The translations under genes were made by a program, and so were the position numbers. DNA of 64,000 bases, from contig CAUEEP010000307.1 in the NCBI GenBank assembly GCA_958450365.1, positions 124,001-188,000 on the forward strand, given 5' to 3'. Positions 32,697 to 45,214 of this stretch are shown here, one piece after another (position 1 is the first letter of the stretch; every line of letters starts with the position of its first letter). This DNA is from Mesorhabditis belari (taxonomy: Eukaryota > Nematoda > Chromadorea > Rhabditida > Rhabditidae). The notes below the pieces were generated by a model. The model was given only the letters and a program-made list of their open reading frames with translations. It was not told where the DNA came from and did no database searches.

Positions 32697-34263
32697 TTAA
32701 ACCCGGCAGCAAGATCCGCCGCAAGCCTGGTAGCCGGACGAGCACGAGCACGATGATCCCGACGATGTGCATGGAATCACAATTTGTTGCGCTTGTTGGC
32801 AAGTTTGTTGACAAGTTTGAGCGCAAATCGGTTGACATTGGAGAACGGTTTGTGAGCTTGTGCATGAATTCATACACTGATTTTGGCATGTATTTTGACA
32901 AGAGTTCTGCTGTTGTTGTTGGAGGACGATGATCGGCTGCGATTGTTGCTGCTGACAGTTGCCGGACGAGCACCCACAAACGTTGTTGCATTGAGATTGA
33001 CAAGTTTGAACGCAGACTGGTGTCGGGCATTGTTGTTGGCACGAGTTTGAGCAAGAGGATGAGCTAGAAATTGTTCTTAGACTTTTCTAGACTTTCTCGA
33101 GCACAAACCATTGATTGTTGTTAGGGACAACGATGACAATCGGTTGTTGAGAAGACGAGCATTGCGAATTGCAAGCTGATTGACATCCTTGGACACAAAC
33201 CGGGGTAGCGCACTGACTCTGACAAGCAGATTGGCACGAGTTACAGCAAGGAGATTGGCATTGTTGTTGTTGGGGTTGTTGGACAACAATGATCGGTTGC
33301 TGGAATTGATTTGATAGATGAGATAGAGCAAGAATAATTCCTTACTGATTGCTGGCAATTATTTTGTGGGCAACATTGTGGGCAAGAGTTCTGTTGACAT
33401 GTTTGGAGACAGATCGTGTTTGAACCACACGAGTTTGAGCATGACGATTGGCATTGATTGCATGATTGTTGAGCAGGGATAGCGATAGCAATCTGAAAGA
33501 GGTACAACTGTTGTAGCTGCTCGTAGTCGATTAGAAACTCTAGAAACTCACTCCACATTGTTGCTGGCAACTCGATTGACACTGATTGCTGCATTGGCAT
33601 TGCTGACATCCACACGCCTGTTGACACTGCTGGACACAAACTGGCACACACTAAAGATCGAGAAAGATTTAGCTTTCCCAGGCAGAGCTGGGTTACAGTA
33701 ATCCAGCAAATTTGTGATTACCTGTGTCTGCTGCGATCCACACGAGCTACATCCCGAGCATCCGCATTGTCTCTTTGCTCTCACCACCGCTGATGTGCTC
33801 ACCTCCTCTTTTGGAGCCTCAGTGGACACCTAGAAAAGTAAGAAAAAGATAAGGATGAATATTGGATGTCACAGTTGATATCAAAGCTGTCAATTCATTT
33901 AATAGCTTTGTTATCAACTATCAATTTATTCAAAAGAAGAAAAATTCAGCTTTAGGATAAAATGAGAAGATTTGATAAAGGAAAAGATAAAGTTTAAAAG
34001 CTACAGAAAGCTACAGAAGGCTACAGAAGGCTATAGTAGACTACAGATGGCTACAGAAGGCTACAAAAGACTACAAAAGACTACAGAAGGCTACAGAAGG
34101 CTACAGAAGCCTACAGAAGCCTACAAAAGACTATAGAAGCCTACAAAAGACTACAGAAGGATCTGCAGATGATCAAATAGTTACAGTAACCACTCACCTC
34201 AGCCTCTTCAGCGTAAACGGAGACGAGGAGAAGAGTGGCAAGGAAAAGACCCTTGACGATCAT
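32697..34263 (-). CDS. secreted Cys/Gln-rich protein resembling ABU/PQN pharyngeal cuticle proteins, 6 exons, 325 aa
   Basis: Exons 34263-34198, 33829-33722, 33650-33552, 33492-33346, 33299-33109 and 33063-32697 join in phase and give 325 aa. A signal peptide (MIVKGLFLATLLLVSVYA) is followed by an acidic/Thr segment and AKRQCGCSGC, where KR may be a processing site. The rest is repeated Cys pairs spaced by Gln, Ser and Asn (CVPVCVQQCQQACGCQQC; CQSSCSNSCGS; CQNTCQNQC), with hydrophobic spacers such as QPIIVVQQ, and ends GGSCCRV. This layout is that of nematode ABU/PQN (apical pharyngeal/cuticle) proteins, which are prion-like and crosslinked outside cells; the assignment rests on composition and layout, not alignment. 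Repeats of CTACAGAAGG (33990-34160) fill intron 1. Confidence 0.82.
33990..34165. repeat. 10-bp CTACAGAAGG array in an intron
   Basis: About 16 units of CTACAGAAGG, CTACAAAAGA and CTACAGAAGC fill intron 1 of the Cys/Gln-rich gene. Confidence 0.9.
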
Positions 34264-34269
34264 TTGTGC

Positions 34270-35410
34270 AATGTGAATGGGATGTGATGTGGCCGGCTGG
34301 GCTGATTGATCGAGCTTTTAAAGCAAGATTTTCAGGGGTGGGAGGGATGGGGTTGTCCAAAAGATGGGCTGGGCTAGGGTACCCCGGGCCACCCCAGTCC
34401 CCAGCAGTCACAAACATTGACTCATCCGGAAGCGCACACAATGCGGCGACAGGCTGGGAAAAGAAATGCAAAGAGATAATCAAGACTCACGTCAGGGTTG
34501 CGAGTTTTGAAACGAAAAGGGTGGGATCCGGGGGTACCCAGGGATCGATGGAGTCTCTCTCGGTGATGACGTCACCCACGTGTGGCTTAGCTGCTCCCCC
34601 TTTCTTCTATAGAATCAATTTCATATCTAGTACGGTCTGTGAACCTGTGTGAGCTCGGGTACAGTAGTTTTAAGACAACAGTAAGCTGGAGTACTGTAGC
34701 TGGGATGCAGCAGCTGGAGTACTCGACTTGTAATCCCTTTATCTCCTCAAGATTCTAGAAATTTCAAAAAATCCAGTAGCAGCCTTGAAATTTAGCAGAA
34801 AAACCCAAAAACTATGTAGAACTCTGATCATTTTTCACCCTTCTTCGCTCTGTGTACATTTCTTCTCTCTCCTACGATCTTTTTCACACAACAAAGATCA
34901 CCAACACCCCAACCAATTGCACCAGTTTTCAAGCTGGATATCACTAGACAACTGCAGCTTATCATTTCCCAAATATTTGCAAATCTAGAATTTTTGTGTA
35001 CCTTTCACCTCTTTTCACCTAGCATCTTATGCACAACAAAGATCACCAACAGCCTAACAAATGACACCAGTTTTCAATCTGGATATCACTAGGCAACTAC
35101 AGCTGATTAGTTTCCAAATATTTGTAAACTCTAGGTTTTTTTGCAATCAAGGATTTTACATTATCCAAGAGTAACGCTAAGTACACAGTTTCTTCTGTTT
35201 GATTTGCGCATAGACACTTTTGTAAACAAGGAGAGATAATTGATGGATTGATGGGGGTGGATTGATGGGGAATCAGTAAATAGTAAATTCTACAAGAAAT
35301 TTACATATTCTAAGCGAAATTTGAATATCCATTAGCTTCCAGAAAACCTGCAAAATCCTTACTTAAGTCGAGTTTTAGCTCAAAAACCCATTTTCTCAAC
35401 CGCCAACCAG
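34270..35410. other. intergenic stretch without a supportable gene
   Basis: This follows the 5' end of the Cys/Gln-rich gene and probably holds its promoter. 34830-34990 and 35015-35135 are diverged copies of one segment (ACAACAAAGATCACCAACA, TTTTCAA-CTGGATATCACTAG), a local duplication. No exon is convincing. Confidence 0.5.
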
Positions 35411-35412
35411 AT

Positions 35413-35484
35413 GGGGGTATAGCTCAGTGGTAGAGCGCTCGCTTAGCATGCGAGAGGTCTGGGGTTCAATTCCCCATACCTCCA
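35413..35484 (+). tRNA. tRNA-Ala (anticodon AGC)
   Basis: Identical in sequence to the copy at 29761-29832, with the AGC anticodon loop TTAGCAT and all stems paired. The upstream ACCAGAT resembles the 5' flanks of the other two copies. Confidence 0.97.
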
Positions 35485-36029
35485 AGAATGTTTTGCACTA
35501 AACCAAAAATTGGTTTAATGACTAGATCCTTAAATTCTACACTACACTGCACTACACTACACATTCCACAACCTATCATTTCCAAGATTTCTACAAGAAA
35601 ACGCTTGTCTTTTTTTCATTGAACCTCTGCATTGTTGTCGGGGTTAGATCGAAAGAAAAAAAAAAGAGGTGACCGGTTCTATAAAAAGGAGCCTTGTCTG
35701 GGTCTAAGTCTCTAAAAAAAGAGTCGAAGATAGAGTCAAAGGCTCTAGAGAGTCCAAAAGATGATTTCTTTCATTGAAAACTAACCGGCTACCTCTCTTT
35801 TTTGCCAACATTCCACAGTGTTTCTTCTTCAGCTGACTCATTTTTTTGGGATTTCTTCATTAAAGAAACATTTTTTAAGTAATAATTAGCCTTTTTAAGT
35901 GTAAAGAATTGGAAAATTAAACTAATTTAAAGCTTATTTCAAATACGATTCAACAATACTTTTTGAAATTTTGTTTGTAAACGGAGATTTACCATCCTTC
36001 ATGCTTTATGAAAAGGTTAAGATAGAATC

Positions 36030-36250
36030 AATGACATTAATGCCATCAAGGCTATCAATGCCAATCAATGCCAATCAATGCCAGTTAATGCCAATCAATG
36101 CCATCAATACCATCAATGCCATCAATGCCATCAATGCTAATCAATGCCATCAATGCCATCAATGCCATCAATGCTAATCAATGCTATCAATGCCAATCAA
36201 TGCCATCAATGCCATCAATGCCAATCAATCCCAATCACTGCCACGATCAA
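36030..36250. repeat. ATGCCATCA / ATGCCAATCA array
   Basis: Alternating 9- and 10-bp units (ATCAATGCC with or without an extra A) over about 210 bp. 35490-36030 and 36260-36980 show only AT-rich ORFs with no splice or domain support. Confidence 0.9.
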
Positions 36251-36984
36251 TGCCATTCGAAAATGATTGCAAGATCAAGTGCTCGACGCTCTTTTACGAA
36301 GTCTGTCGATCTTTTTCCCCAATTTCCCCCTCCCCTGCCTTAGCCAGCACCCGATTGAGAGGATTGGAAAAGAAAGGGAAAAGAAAAGAATCGCCTTGAT
36401 GACGATTCATTTTGCTTCACCACACAAACAAAAAAGTCTTGTCTTTGCTAAAGAAAATTTTCTGGAAAAGGGATTCTGATGAGTGAAGTGATCTTTATTG
36501 CTCAATTTTACTTCTTTCAATAAATCTTTTGAATCAAGCATTAGTGAAAATGATTCAAGACTAGTTTCTGGGGTTTTTCGAGTGGTTCAACAAGTAGCGA
36601 GCATAAGAATTTCTGAAATAAAGCTTTTATTAAGAGATTTTAGAGTAGATCGCTCTAAAAAAAGCGCTCAAATTCAACAGGCAACTAGTAGGCTGATATT
36701 TGGTATTTTCTTCGTTGAAATATCGGATTGATCTTTTTGATCAACTGATCAATTCAATGCTAGATGATAATCGAGTGGTTAGACAAAGAAACACCACATT
36801 TCATTCCTAAAACTTGATCTTCATTCAAAGCTCTTTGTTTTGGTTGTTTAAAAACAACGTCTTTCATTATACTTTACTCAAAACAAGAGAAAGTACAAAT
36901 TCAAACATAAATTGAGGAATTTGAGCCTTTTTGAGAAGAATTTGAGAAGAATTGAGAAGAATTGAGCGTCTTTAATCATCTTTA

Positions 36985-37195
36985 ATCAATTCTTCTCTCT
37001 AAAGCTTTTCTGAAGCTTTTCTAAACCTCTTCCAAAGCTCTTCCAAAGCTCATCTAAAGCTCATCCAAAGCTCTTCTAAAGCTCATCTAAAGCTCTTCCA
37101 AAGCTCTTCTAAACCTCTTCCAAACCTCTTCTAAACCTCTTCCAAACCTCTTCCAAACCTCTTCCAAACCTCTTCTAAACCTCTTCTAAAGCCCA
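36985..37195. repeat. 13-bp AAGCTCTTCC array
   Basis: Units of AAAGCTCTTCC, AAAGCTCATCT and AAACCTCTTCC (12-13 bp), arranged so that AAAGC types lie left and AAACC types right. Confidence 0.88.
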
Positions 37196-37734
37196 GGAAT
37201 TCAAAAGTACGTGAAGCACTTTGTCTTCGAGAATGCTTTTACTTCAATCTTCTTTATGATCCTTGAAGGCATTCAGTTTAACGTGATGCTTGAGTTTCCT
37301 CCTCAACATCTTCAGTGAAGCCTTTCCCTTTCCACTCAACCATATCTTTAGGGGGTTTTCCGTTTCCGCATTGTTTCTCTTTCGATGATCATGGAGTTGA
37401 TTGACGGAATGGAAAAGAAGAAAAGAGAAAGAAGAAAAGAGAAAGAAGAAAAGAGAAAGAGAAAGAAGAAAAGAAAATCTTTCTCTCTCTCGAAAACTGT
37501 TCCGCAAATAGAGGCCTGGAGGGTCTGTTGAAGGAAAAAAAATAGAAAAAAAGAAGGCACGTGTGTCTGTACTTGGTTCTATTCTTTATTTAAAAGACAA
37601 GCAAGGGATTGTAATTGTGATTAAAGATTGTAAAAGATTAAAATTAAAATTAAAATTAAAATACTAATCGTCAAAAATAATCACTTTACTTTTAATTAAA
37701 AATTTTTTTTTTTGCATTTAAATAATGAAATGAA

Positions 37735-38075
37735 CGTGAAGCAGTTTATCTTTGAACGAACACTGATCGAGGCGCGCTGCCACTTCTGGGGGTTATTGAG
37801 GGGGCACCTAAGCCTCATAGGGCACCCAAGTCCCAAGTTTCGATTTAAATCCAAGGGCCTTAACACTGTAGAATGATCAACCCCTAACTCTTCTCCCCAA
37901 TTCACGCGATGATACCCGATGGTCGTTGGGAATGAATTCAAGTAATTTGGAATCATCCAGTTGTGGTGCCGCTCCACGGCTCTCTGCATCTTTCAAAGAT
38001 TTGTCCCCAGATCGAAACTTGGCAAACCATGCTCGACACGTTCTTTCGGAAGGTGAGTCCTCTCCATATATATCT
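37735..38075 (-). pseudogene. decayed mariner-type transposase fragment
   Basis: The minus strand from about 38065 reads GEDSPSERTCRAWFAKFRSG and DDSKLLEFIPND, then shifts frame to NWGEELGVDHSTVLRPLDLN and further to a region like LGCPYEA. This matches the N-terminal HTH domain order of mariner transposases (SERTCxxWFxKFRSG ... EELGVxHSTVxRHL). At least one frameshift and stops are visible and the catalytic domain is missing. It is unrelated to the Tc1-like elements in this window. Confidence 0.8.
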
Positions 38076-38079
38076 TTTT

Positions 38080-40880
38080 AATATTAGCAGGTGCCAAGCT
38101 TGCACTGTGCTCTTGTAGGAAGCATGACATCACGAATATATTCCGATGGCAGATTGTGCAATAAAAGAATTATGCTATTATTATATGCAAATTATGCTTT
38201 CAGCTAAAACTGGAAGCATAATTTGGAAGCGGAAGCACAAACTCCCTTTCAGCCGGTTTAAATGCTGTTGTTTTATTTAGCTATGAGTCCCACGAAATAG
38301 CCTGCAGCTTTCAATTCGCCAATCCAATACTTTCCTTTGATTTTTTTTTTTTTCAGCATTTTTATCAGCAGCTTGTCTTATCACTTTTTTTTTTCATTCA
38401 AACATTTGATTTGTTGATCTAGAAGCAAAAAAGAAAACCGTTTTCCCTTTATTTGTCGAAATTTGTTGACTCAATAAAACTAGATTCAAAAGAAAAAAAA
38501 AAAAAAAAATGATTTCTTTAAGTTATCGAAAATTTTTGAAAAAAAATTCCCTTAAAAATAAACGAAAATTTTTAAGCGAATTTTTTTCTTATTTATTTTT
38601 CTTAGCTTTTAGATTTTCTTTTGATTAAGCAGCTAATTTTTTAAATCATTTTAATAAATTTTAAATTAAGCTAGATGCTAGAAAAGAGCGCAAAAAAATC
38701 GATTCTCTAGAGAATCTCTTTTTTTTTTTACCAAAAACTCAATAAAAGATTTCCCTTTTCCCTTCGCAAAGATTTGCAAAAAAAAAAACATAAAGCTGAA
38801 ACACCCGTTTACCAAACGAGCAAAAGCTGATAAAGCTGATGAAGCTGAGGAATGGAAAAACAAATCTGAGCAACAATTTCTAGCAAATTTTTTGATCCAA
38901 TTTTTTGACCCAATTTTTTGATTCAATTTTTTGATTCAATTTTTTGATTCAATTTTTCGGCCATTAACAACGACGATCAACATTGAAAGCGATTCTGCTT
39001 GTCGTCGATTTTCCTTACCGTCGATTTTCCTTAAACGAAAATCATGATTTTCATCTTTAAACGAAATTCTAAGTAACCCAAATCTCTACGATTTTCGTTA
39101 AATCCCAAAAACCACAAGCAAAATTGTAACCAAAGACATTCGCGTCTTTTCTCGTTCTCGTTCTCGTTCTCGTTCTCGTTCTCGTTCTCGTTCTCGTTCT
39201 CGTTCTCGTTCTCGTTCTCGTTCTCGTTCTCGTTCTCGTTCTCGTTCTCGTTCTCGTTCTCGTTCTCGTTCTCGTTCTCGTTCTCGTTCTCGTTCTCGTT
39301 CTCGTTCTCGTTTGTCAGTAACGATTTTCACATGAATCCAATGCCAGGATGCCGCAGAGTTGTATGTGACGATTGAAGAAATTTGAAATAGTCCCTCGCG
39401 AAAGCTTTTCAACTGAATTCTCTTGCGATTCTCCGTGATAAAGTCGAGTTATCGTTTCGTTTTCATTTCTTAATCGAATACAATCGCAAATGCAAACGAG
39501 TCCAGAGCTACTTCAAAGGCACGACTAAACGGCAAAAGCAAAAAGTACGTCAAAAATCGAAGCTAAAGATGGAAGCTAAAAATCGTACTGAATAAATTCT
39601 CGCGGAAATTCTCTCAAAAAGTCATTTAGCAAAAAAAAACGGGATTTCCAGGGTCAAACAAGTTTTTTTTCCTGCGCCGTGATTATTTTGATGGCGAAAA
39701 CTTGAGGAAAATTCTTCTGCGAACTCCCTTTTTTCAAATCCAGGTTTTTTCCGATTAGCTATATGGGGAAATAAACTGAAAATGGCAACAATAAGCAGTT
39801 TTTCCCGCCGCAAATCCTTTTCTATCATGCTTGCTCACTCTCAAGCTTTTTTTTTTTCTTATTTTTCCAAATCCTGGATGTCACGAGGCAGATTCACCCA
39901 ATTTTTACTGTGAAATTGTCATTTTTACTTTTTAGTTGAATATCTTTAGTCTTTTTGTGTCTTCGTGCTCCAGAAACAGTTCGTTTGCATGTTTTGGAAC
40001 GCACAGAGTGCACAGGGATTGCTTTTTTTGAACTTGGCTTTGAACTTTGGTTTGTCGCTATTGCTATCTGGCACACACCGATGGCACTGATGGCACACCA
40101 ATGTTTGATGGCATCGCCAATGTTTTCAAAAGTCTTAGTGACATCCAGAAAGATCAATTTTCTTCGAAATCTAGCTTTTCAGAACTTTTATCATATCAAA
40201 AAGCATTTGTTTAGCGTTTTCTCAATCATTTCCCACTTGTCAGTGATTCAATCAGTTTTTTTTTCTTCCCATCATTCTCATTTTCCCTATCTAGATTCTA
40301 GCTGGCACAGAAAAGAGAGACGTTAATTTAAGATCGATGAAAAAGGAGATGAAGAACTTTGGCGAGTTTTGACAGCTTTCAAATCAACATCAAGATATAG
40401 AAGTTCAATTTTTTTTTCCTTTTCTCGAAACCTTTCCAATCTTTTTCTGAAATCTCAACAAAAACAGCAATACTAACTCTTTTCGATTCGACTTTTATCT
40501 CAAAAACAAATCGGGGTCAGAAATGGGAAAATTTTCAAGCTTTTCAAGCTTTCAGCAATTCTTTCATTCAAAAAAGCCATCCTTTTCTGGCATTTATTTG
40601 GGGATGAATGGGGAAAAGAGCAGATTTGAGATTTGAGAAGAAATTGAAAGAATTGAAAGGGGATTTCGATCCATACAGTGTGAAGGCTAAAGGAAAAGTA
40701 TCCCTCCTCCAAATCTCAATGGCAGTTCAATATCCAATCCATTCATTTCTTTCCTACCAGCCATCCAAATCTTTTAAATCGTTTGTTTTCATTGATTTCT
40801 AAAATGTTTACATTAAAGCTACAGTGATTGTTCTTAGTATTGAACTGGACTACAGAGTACTGTAACTTTACCGCTTTTTT
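38080..40880. other. AT-rich intergenic stretch with a hexanucleotide microsatellite
   Basis: Apart from the TTCTCG array there are only homopolymer-rich sequences and short ORFs lacking splice support. The ORF at about 39955-40326 (MCLRAPETVRLHVLERTECT) has a coding-like start but then turns Phe/Ser-rich and cannot be linked to other exons. Confidence 0.5.
39146..39312. repeat. (CTCGTT)n microsatellite, about 28 copies
   Basis: A perfect hexanucleotide array as far as read. On the minus strand it reads as an uninterrupted Arg-Glu repeat, which is an artefact of the repeat rather than a gene. Confidence 0.97.
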
Positions 40881-40903
40881 TTCCAGAACCATTTCCAGAA
40901 CCC

Positions 40904-43900
40904 ATGTGGTTACTCTTCCTATTCATCACTCCCATTTTCGGGGTCTACCTTCCATTTGAGTGAGTTTAAAATAGCTATATAATAGCCATATAATAGCCAT
41001 ATAATAGCCATATAATAAATCCTCGTGACATCCAATTGATGATATTTTTGTAAAAACAAATTCCAGGCAGCGCTATGTGTCGATAAATGGCGGCCCGCCA
41101 CTGCCCGTCCAATATGTAAGTGCTGGATTACTGTAACTATCTTACTAACTGGCTCTGAAATAGCCTAATCTTTGGTTGACTGATGAGTCTTTGGACACTT
41201 TATTACTTGATTATAAATCTGCTTAAAATTGAAAAGTTCATCAATTGATCTACCGTTTGCTCTAAATAGAAAAGGTTTATTATTCATTTTTCTATCTCTT
41301 TAAATCAATCTGAGCCCGTTTTTAAGCAAAATTGAGTGCAAAAACTCATTTATCGTATAATTTCATAAATAGATCTACAAAGAAATTGGCTGAACAGATT
41401 GTTCTGAAAATTTTTCGCTTTGCCTAACTTTGCTCTAAACATCTAACTGGATATCAGAAGGAACTTTCCAGATTGAGTTTCACTGAATAACTGAGCAATA
41501 AAACAGCTCCAAATTCACTGAAATATGGCTCCGCATTTCAAGGCTCTAGATTGAAAGATTAAACTTCGTTTTTAGTGTCAAACATCTAACTGGATGTCAG
41601 ATTGTGCTTTTACAAATTGATTTTCATTAAATAGCTGCCTTTTTACAGCTCCAAATTTAATATGGCTACGCGTTTTAAGACTCTAGCTTGCAAGACGTAG
41701 TTTCAAATTGAGTACTGCCCGTCTAGTTGGATATCATAGGGTACTTTCCGAGCTGACTATAAGCTTCAATGAATCTCATTTACAACAGCTTCAAATGCAC
41801 CAAATACGACTGCGAGTTCTAAGGGACGAATTTGAAAGCTATAGTGACATTTTGGGCTCTAAACATCTAACTGGATATCAGAAGGAACTTCTCAGGTTGA
41901 CTTACAATTACAATGAATTAGAGTTATCTAGGTAAACATAGCTGCGCGTTTTTTGACTCTAGCCTGCAAGACTTAGCTTCAATTTGAAAACTAAACTTCT
42001 AACTGGATATCAGAAGAAACTTTCCAGATTGAGTTTCACTGAATAACTGAGCAATAAAACAGCTCCAAATTCACTGAAATATGGCTGAGCGTTTTAAAGC
42101 GCTAGGTCAAAAAATCTGGTAGCATTTTTGACGCTAAACTTCTGATTGGATATCAGAAAAAGCTTTTCAATTGAGTTACAATGAATTGCTGACTTTTTCG
42201 ACAGCTTCAAAATTATCGAGACATGGCTGCGCGTTTCAAGGCTCTAGATTGAAAGATTCGGTAAATTTTTGGATACCAAACACCTAACTGGGTATCACAA
42301 AAGCTTTCCAGATTGAGTTTTATTAAATAGTTGGCCTTTATAACAACTTCAAATTTACTGGAATATGGCTGCACGTTTTAAGACTCTAGATTGAAAGATT
42401 CAACTTCGAATTAAGTGTCAAACATCTAGCTGGAGGTCAGATTGAGCTTTCCAGATTGTGTTTCATTAAATAGTTGACTTTCACAACAGTTCAAAATTCA
42501 CTGAAATATGGCTGCGCGTTTTTTGACTCTATCTTGCAAGATTTAGCTTTAAATTGAGAACTAAGCATCTAACTGGATAACAAAAGAAGCTTTCCAGATT
42601 GAGTTTTATTAAATAGTTGATGTTTACAAAAGCTCAAAATTCACTGCGCGTTTCAAGGCTCTATTAGGGTGATGGGAATGAAACCAGCGCTCACATATCT
42701 TTCCAAAAATAAAAAGATTGCAAGTCTCAACCAGTAGGTGTTCGAAATACTGTTTGTAAGCCCTGAATCTCCTCTAAAAATAGTGCAAAAAGATTTTGAA
42801 TTGGAATGATTATTGGGGACTTAGGTGTTAAAAAGTAACCTCAGGTAGGCCTTTCTAATGAAGCAAACTCGTAGGTCAATCGGTGAATTCGTTATATCTA
42901 AATAGCCTTTTATATGTAGAGTCCAAAGACTTATCGGTCAACCTAATAGTAGTTATAACCGAATTTTCATGCTAAAATTTGTTTCGCTGAAGCTTTGAGC
43001 TCAAAAACCACTTCAAGCCAGCCCCCCTTTTTCTGCTGCTCCGAAAACTTGAAATCTGTTCGTCTTGCAACTCCACAGATATTGATTTTCCTTAGGAACA
43101 AATATGACATGAAAATAATATTGTTCAGGCTAAGCATTTGAATTCTGAAGCCTATAAAATTTTCTTTTAGGTTCACATCTCGCAACTCCACAAAACCCAA
43201 CCTGAGCGAAAAGCCCTCGCCTCAAAACTCCAAAAATTCTCCGGAGAGAAAAGTTTGGAAGAAGCAAAGATGGGAACAAATTCACCGGATTTGAGTGCAA
43301 ATCTATGTTTGGATTTAAATACATTTAAATTTTTTCCCCTAGATTTCCCCAGAATGTATTCCCTCGTTTTAGCTCAGCTCTTCGGACGAGAACAAGGACT
43401 AGTGTCGAGGTTTCCGACTCTGATCCCGGCACAAGAGCAGGTAATAAAATGAAACTGGATATGAAGATATGTATTCATAATTTCCAGCTTCTTTATCGAA
43501 AACTTGGCCTCCAAAAGAAGCATCGACATCGCCGACATCGACGCCACCGAAAACACCGAAAGCACGGGAAAAAGAGAAGGTGAAATTGGAAAATTCACTA
43601 AAATATGGCTGCACGTTTTTTAACTCTAGATTGAAAGATTCAACTTAGAATTAAGTGTCAAACATCTAACTGGATGTCAGCTTATGCTTTCCAGATTGCG
43701 TTTCATTAAATCGTTGACTTTTGCAACAGTTCAAAATTCACTGAAATATGGCTGCGCGCTTCAAGGCTCTAGATTAAAAGATTCAACTTCGAATTGAGTG
43801 TCAAATATCTAACTGGATGTCAAAAGAAGCTTTCCAGATTGAGTTTTATTAAATAGTTGACTTTTGCAACAGTTCAAAATTCACTGATATATGGCTGCGC

Positions 43901-44896
43901 GTTTCAAGGCTCTAGATTGGAAGATTCAACTTTGAATTAAGTGTCAAACATCTAACTGGACGTCAGCTTATGCTTTCCAAATTGAGTTTCATTAAATAGT
44001 TGACTTTTGCAACAGTTCAAAATTCAATGAAATATGGCTGCGCGCTTCAAGGCTCTAGATTAAACGATTCAACTTCGAATTGAGTGTCAAATATCTAACT
44101 GGATGTCAGCTTGTACTTTCCAGAACGGAATTGAACTTGATTGGGATAAAAATTTATATTTTTTTATACAAAATAATGTAATAATCTATAATTTTTAGAA
44201 GGAGACATCACAAAAAGAAGAGAAGACACGGGAAAAAGAAGGAAAATGGCGATGAGCACGTGGTTGAGAACGGCCCACTGACGCAGATATTGGAAGAGGT
44301 GGGCATACCGGAAAGTCTTAGTATGTACGTTTTTAGAAAAACGGAATCACCAGCCTCACGCACAAATTCGACGAGAAGCTGGCGCGCAAGAGCGACCCAG
44401 ACATTGACAATATGAGGGTAAAAAATATAATCAAACTTTATAAGTATTTTCTGATTAATTGCATACTACTGTAAGTTATGGAAAAGTATATTTTTTTTAC
44501 AGGTTGAGCGAACTGAACGCATCAACTTGCCCGACTACACGCAAGAGACGAGAATCTCACACAATAAACACCTCTCCCCATCGACGATGGCCATTTTGCA
44601 GAGGCTCAGGTGGTAAAGACTTGCTTGATCATTCATCTTTTGATTATAACATCAAACTTTTCTCTTTCAGAACTTCGGGCAGCTTCCTCAACCCGACGAA
44701 TCCATGGTCTACCACTTCTCATTCATCCAATTTCTATCAACATCCCCTTTTCTCACAACCTGTAATCATCAAACGACCCGGTCAATCGGGAACCCTTTTC
44801 GCTATTCCCATTCATTCATCACTTCCAATCGGTGTCACTCAAAATCCCCAACTACAAATCATGGCCTATCCGCAGTTTTCACGGAAATTTGCATAG
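40904..44896 (+). CDS. secreted, very basic protein of unknown family, 8 exons, 326 aa
   Basis: Exons 40904-40959, 41067-41115, 43171-43440, 43488-43579, 44199-44298, 44337-44417, 44503-44609 and 44671-44896 join in phase to give 326 aa. ATG follows TTTTTTTTCCAG by about 17 nt, which would suit trans-splicing. The N-terminus MWLLFLFITPIFGVYLPF is a signal peptide. Exon 3 encodes a helical region (KALASKLQKFSGEKSLEEAK). Exons 4-5 encode an extreme His/Arg/Lys cluster (KKHRHRRHRRHRKHRKH), then acidic ENGDEHVVEN. The C-terminal exon is Pro/Ser/Asn-rich. Intron 5 is only 38 nt. Basic clusters could bind polyanions or be proprotein cleavage sites; the family is not recognised. Introns 2 and 4 carry the about 130-bp satellite also found downstream. 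Confidence 0.75.
41395..42675. repeat. 130-150 bp tandem repeat in intron 2
   Basis: About nine divergent copies, each with CATCTAACTGGATATCAGA, CTTTCCAGATTGAGTTTCA, GCTCCAAATTCACTGAAATA and TGGCTGCGCGTTTCAAGGCT. Divergence between copies is substantial, implying an old array with rearrangements. Confidence 0.9.
43595..44130. repeat. same repeat family in intron 4
   Basis: Four copies in the same orientation as intron 2, more alike among themselves (period about 130 bp), each with CATCTAACTGGATGTCA and ATATGGCTGCGCG. Exons 3 and 4 lie between the two arrays. Confidence 0.9.
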
Positions 44897-45214
44897 GTTT
44901 TTGAACTGAATTGAAATTTATTAAAGCTATTGAAGCTATTGAAAAGCTGCTTGTTTACATTTGAATTTGATAAGTGTTATTTGTTTTATTTATTTGATTT
45001 CCTCCATTTTATCCACCTAACTACCAAAGTGCAATCTCGAGAATTCCACTCTTTTTAAACAACCTAGCTATCCATTTTTAACTCTTCATCCTTTTCTTGC
45101 TGATCTCAAACAAAAATAAAACTTTTCTCGTTAGACAGATTCTATTTTGCTGAATTAGGCAGATATGTCTCGCTATCTCGCTGCACTACAAAAACAGACA
45201 GACTCATTCTGATA

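Noticed and set aside
36030..36250. CRISPR-like regular repeat
   Set aside because: Simple 9-10 bp tandem repeat without spacers.
37244..37507. Minus ORF ending KMLRRKLKHHVKLNAFKD
   Set aside because: It begins in low-complexity Phe/Ser sequence and has no partner exons; possibly a remnant, but not supportable.
39098..39412. 104-aa ORF of Arg-Glu repeats
   Set aside because: Artefact of the CTCGTT microsatellite; the flanking codons have no gene context.
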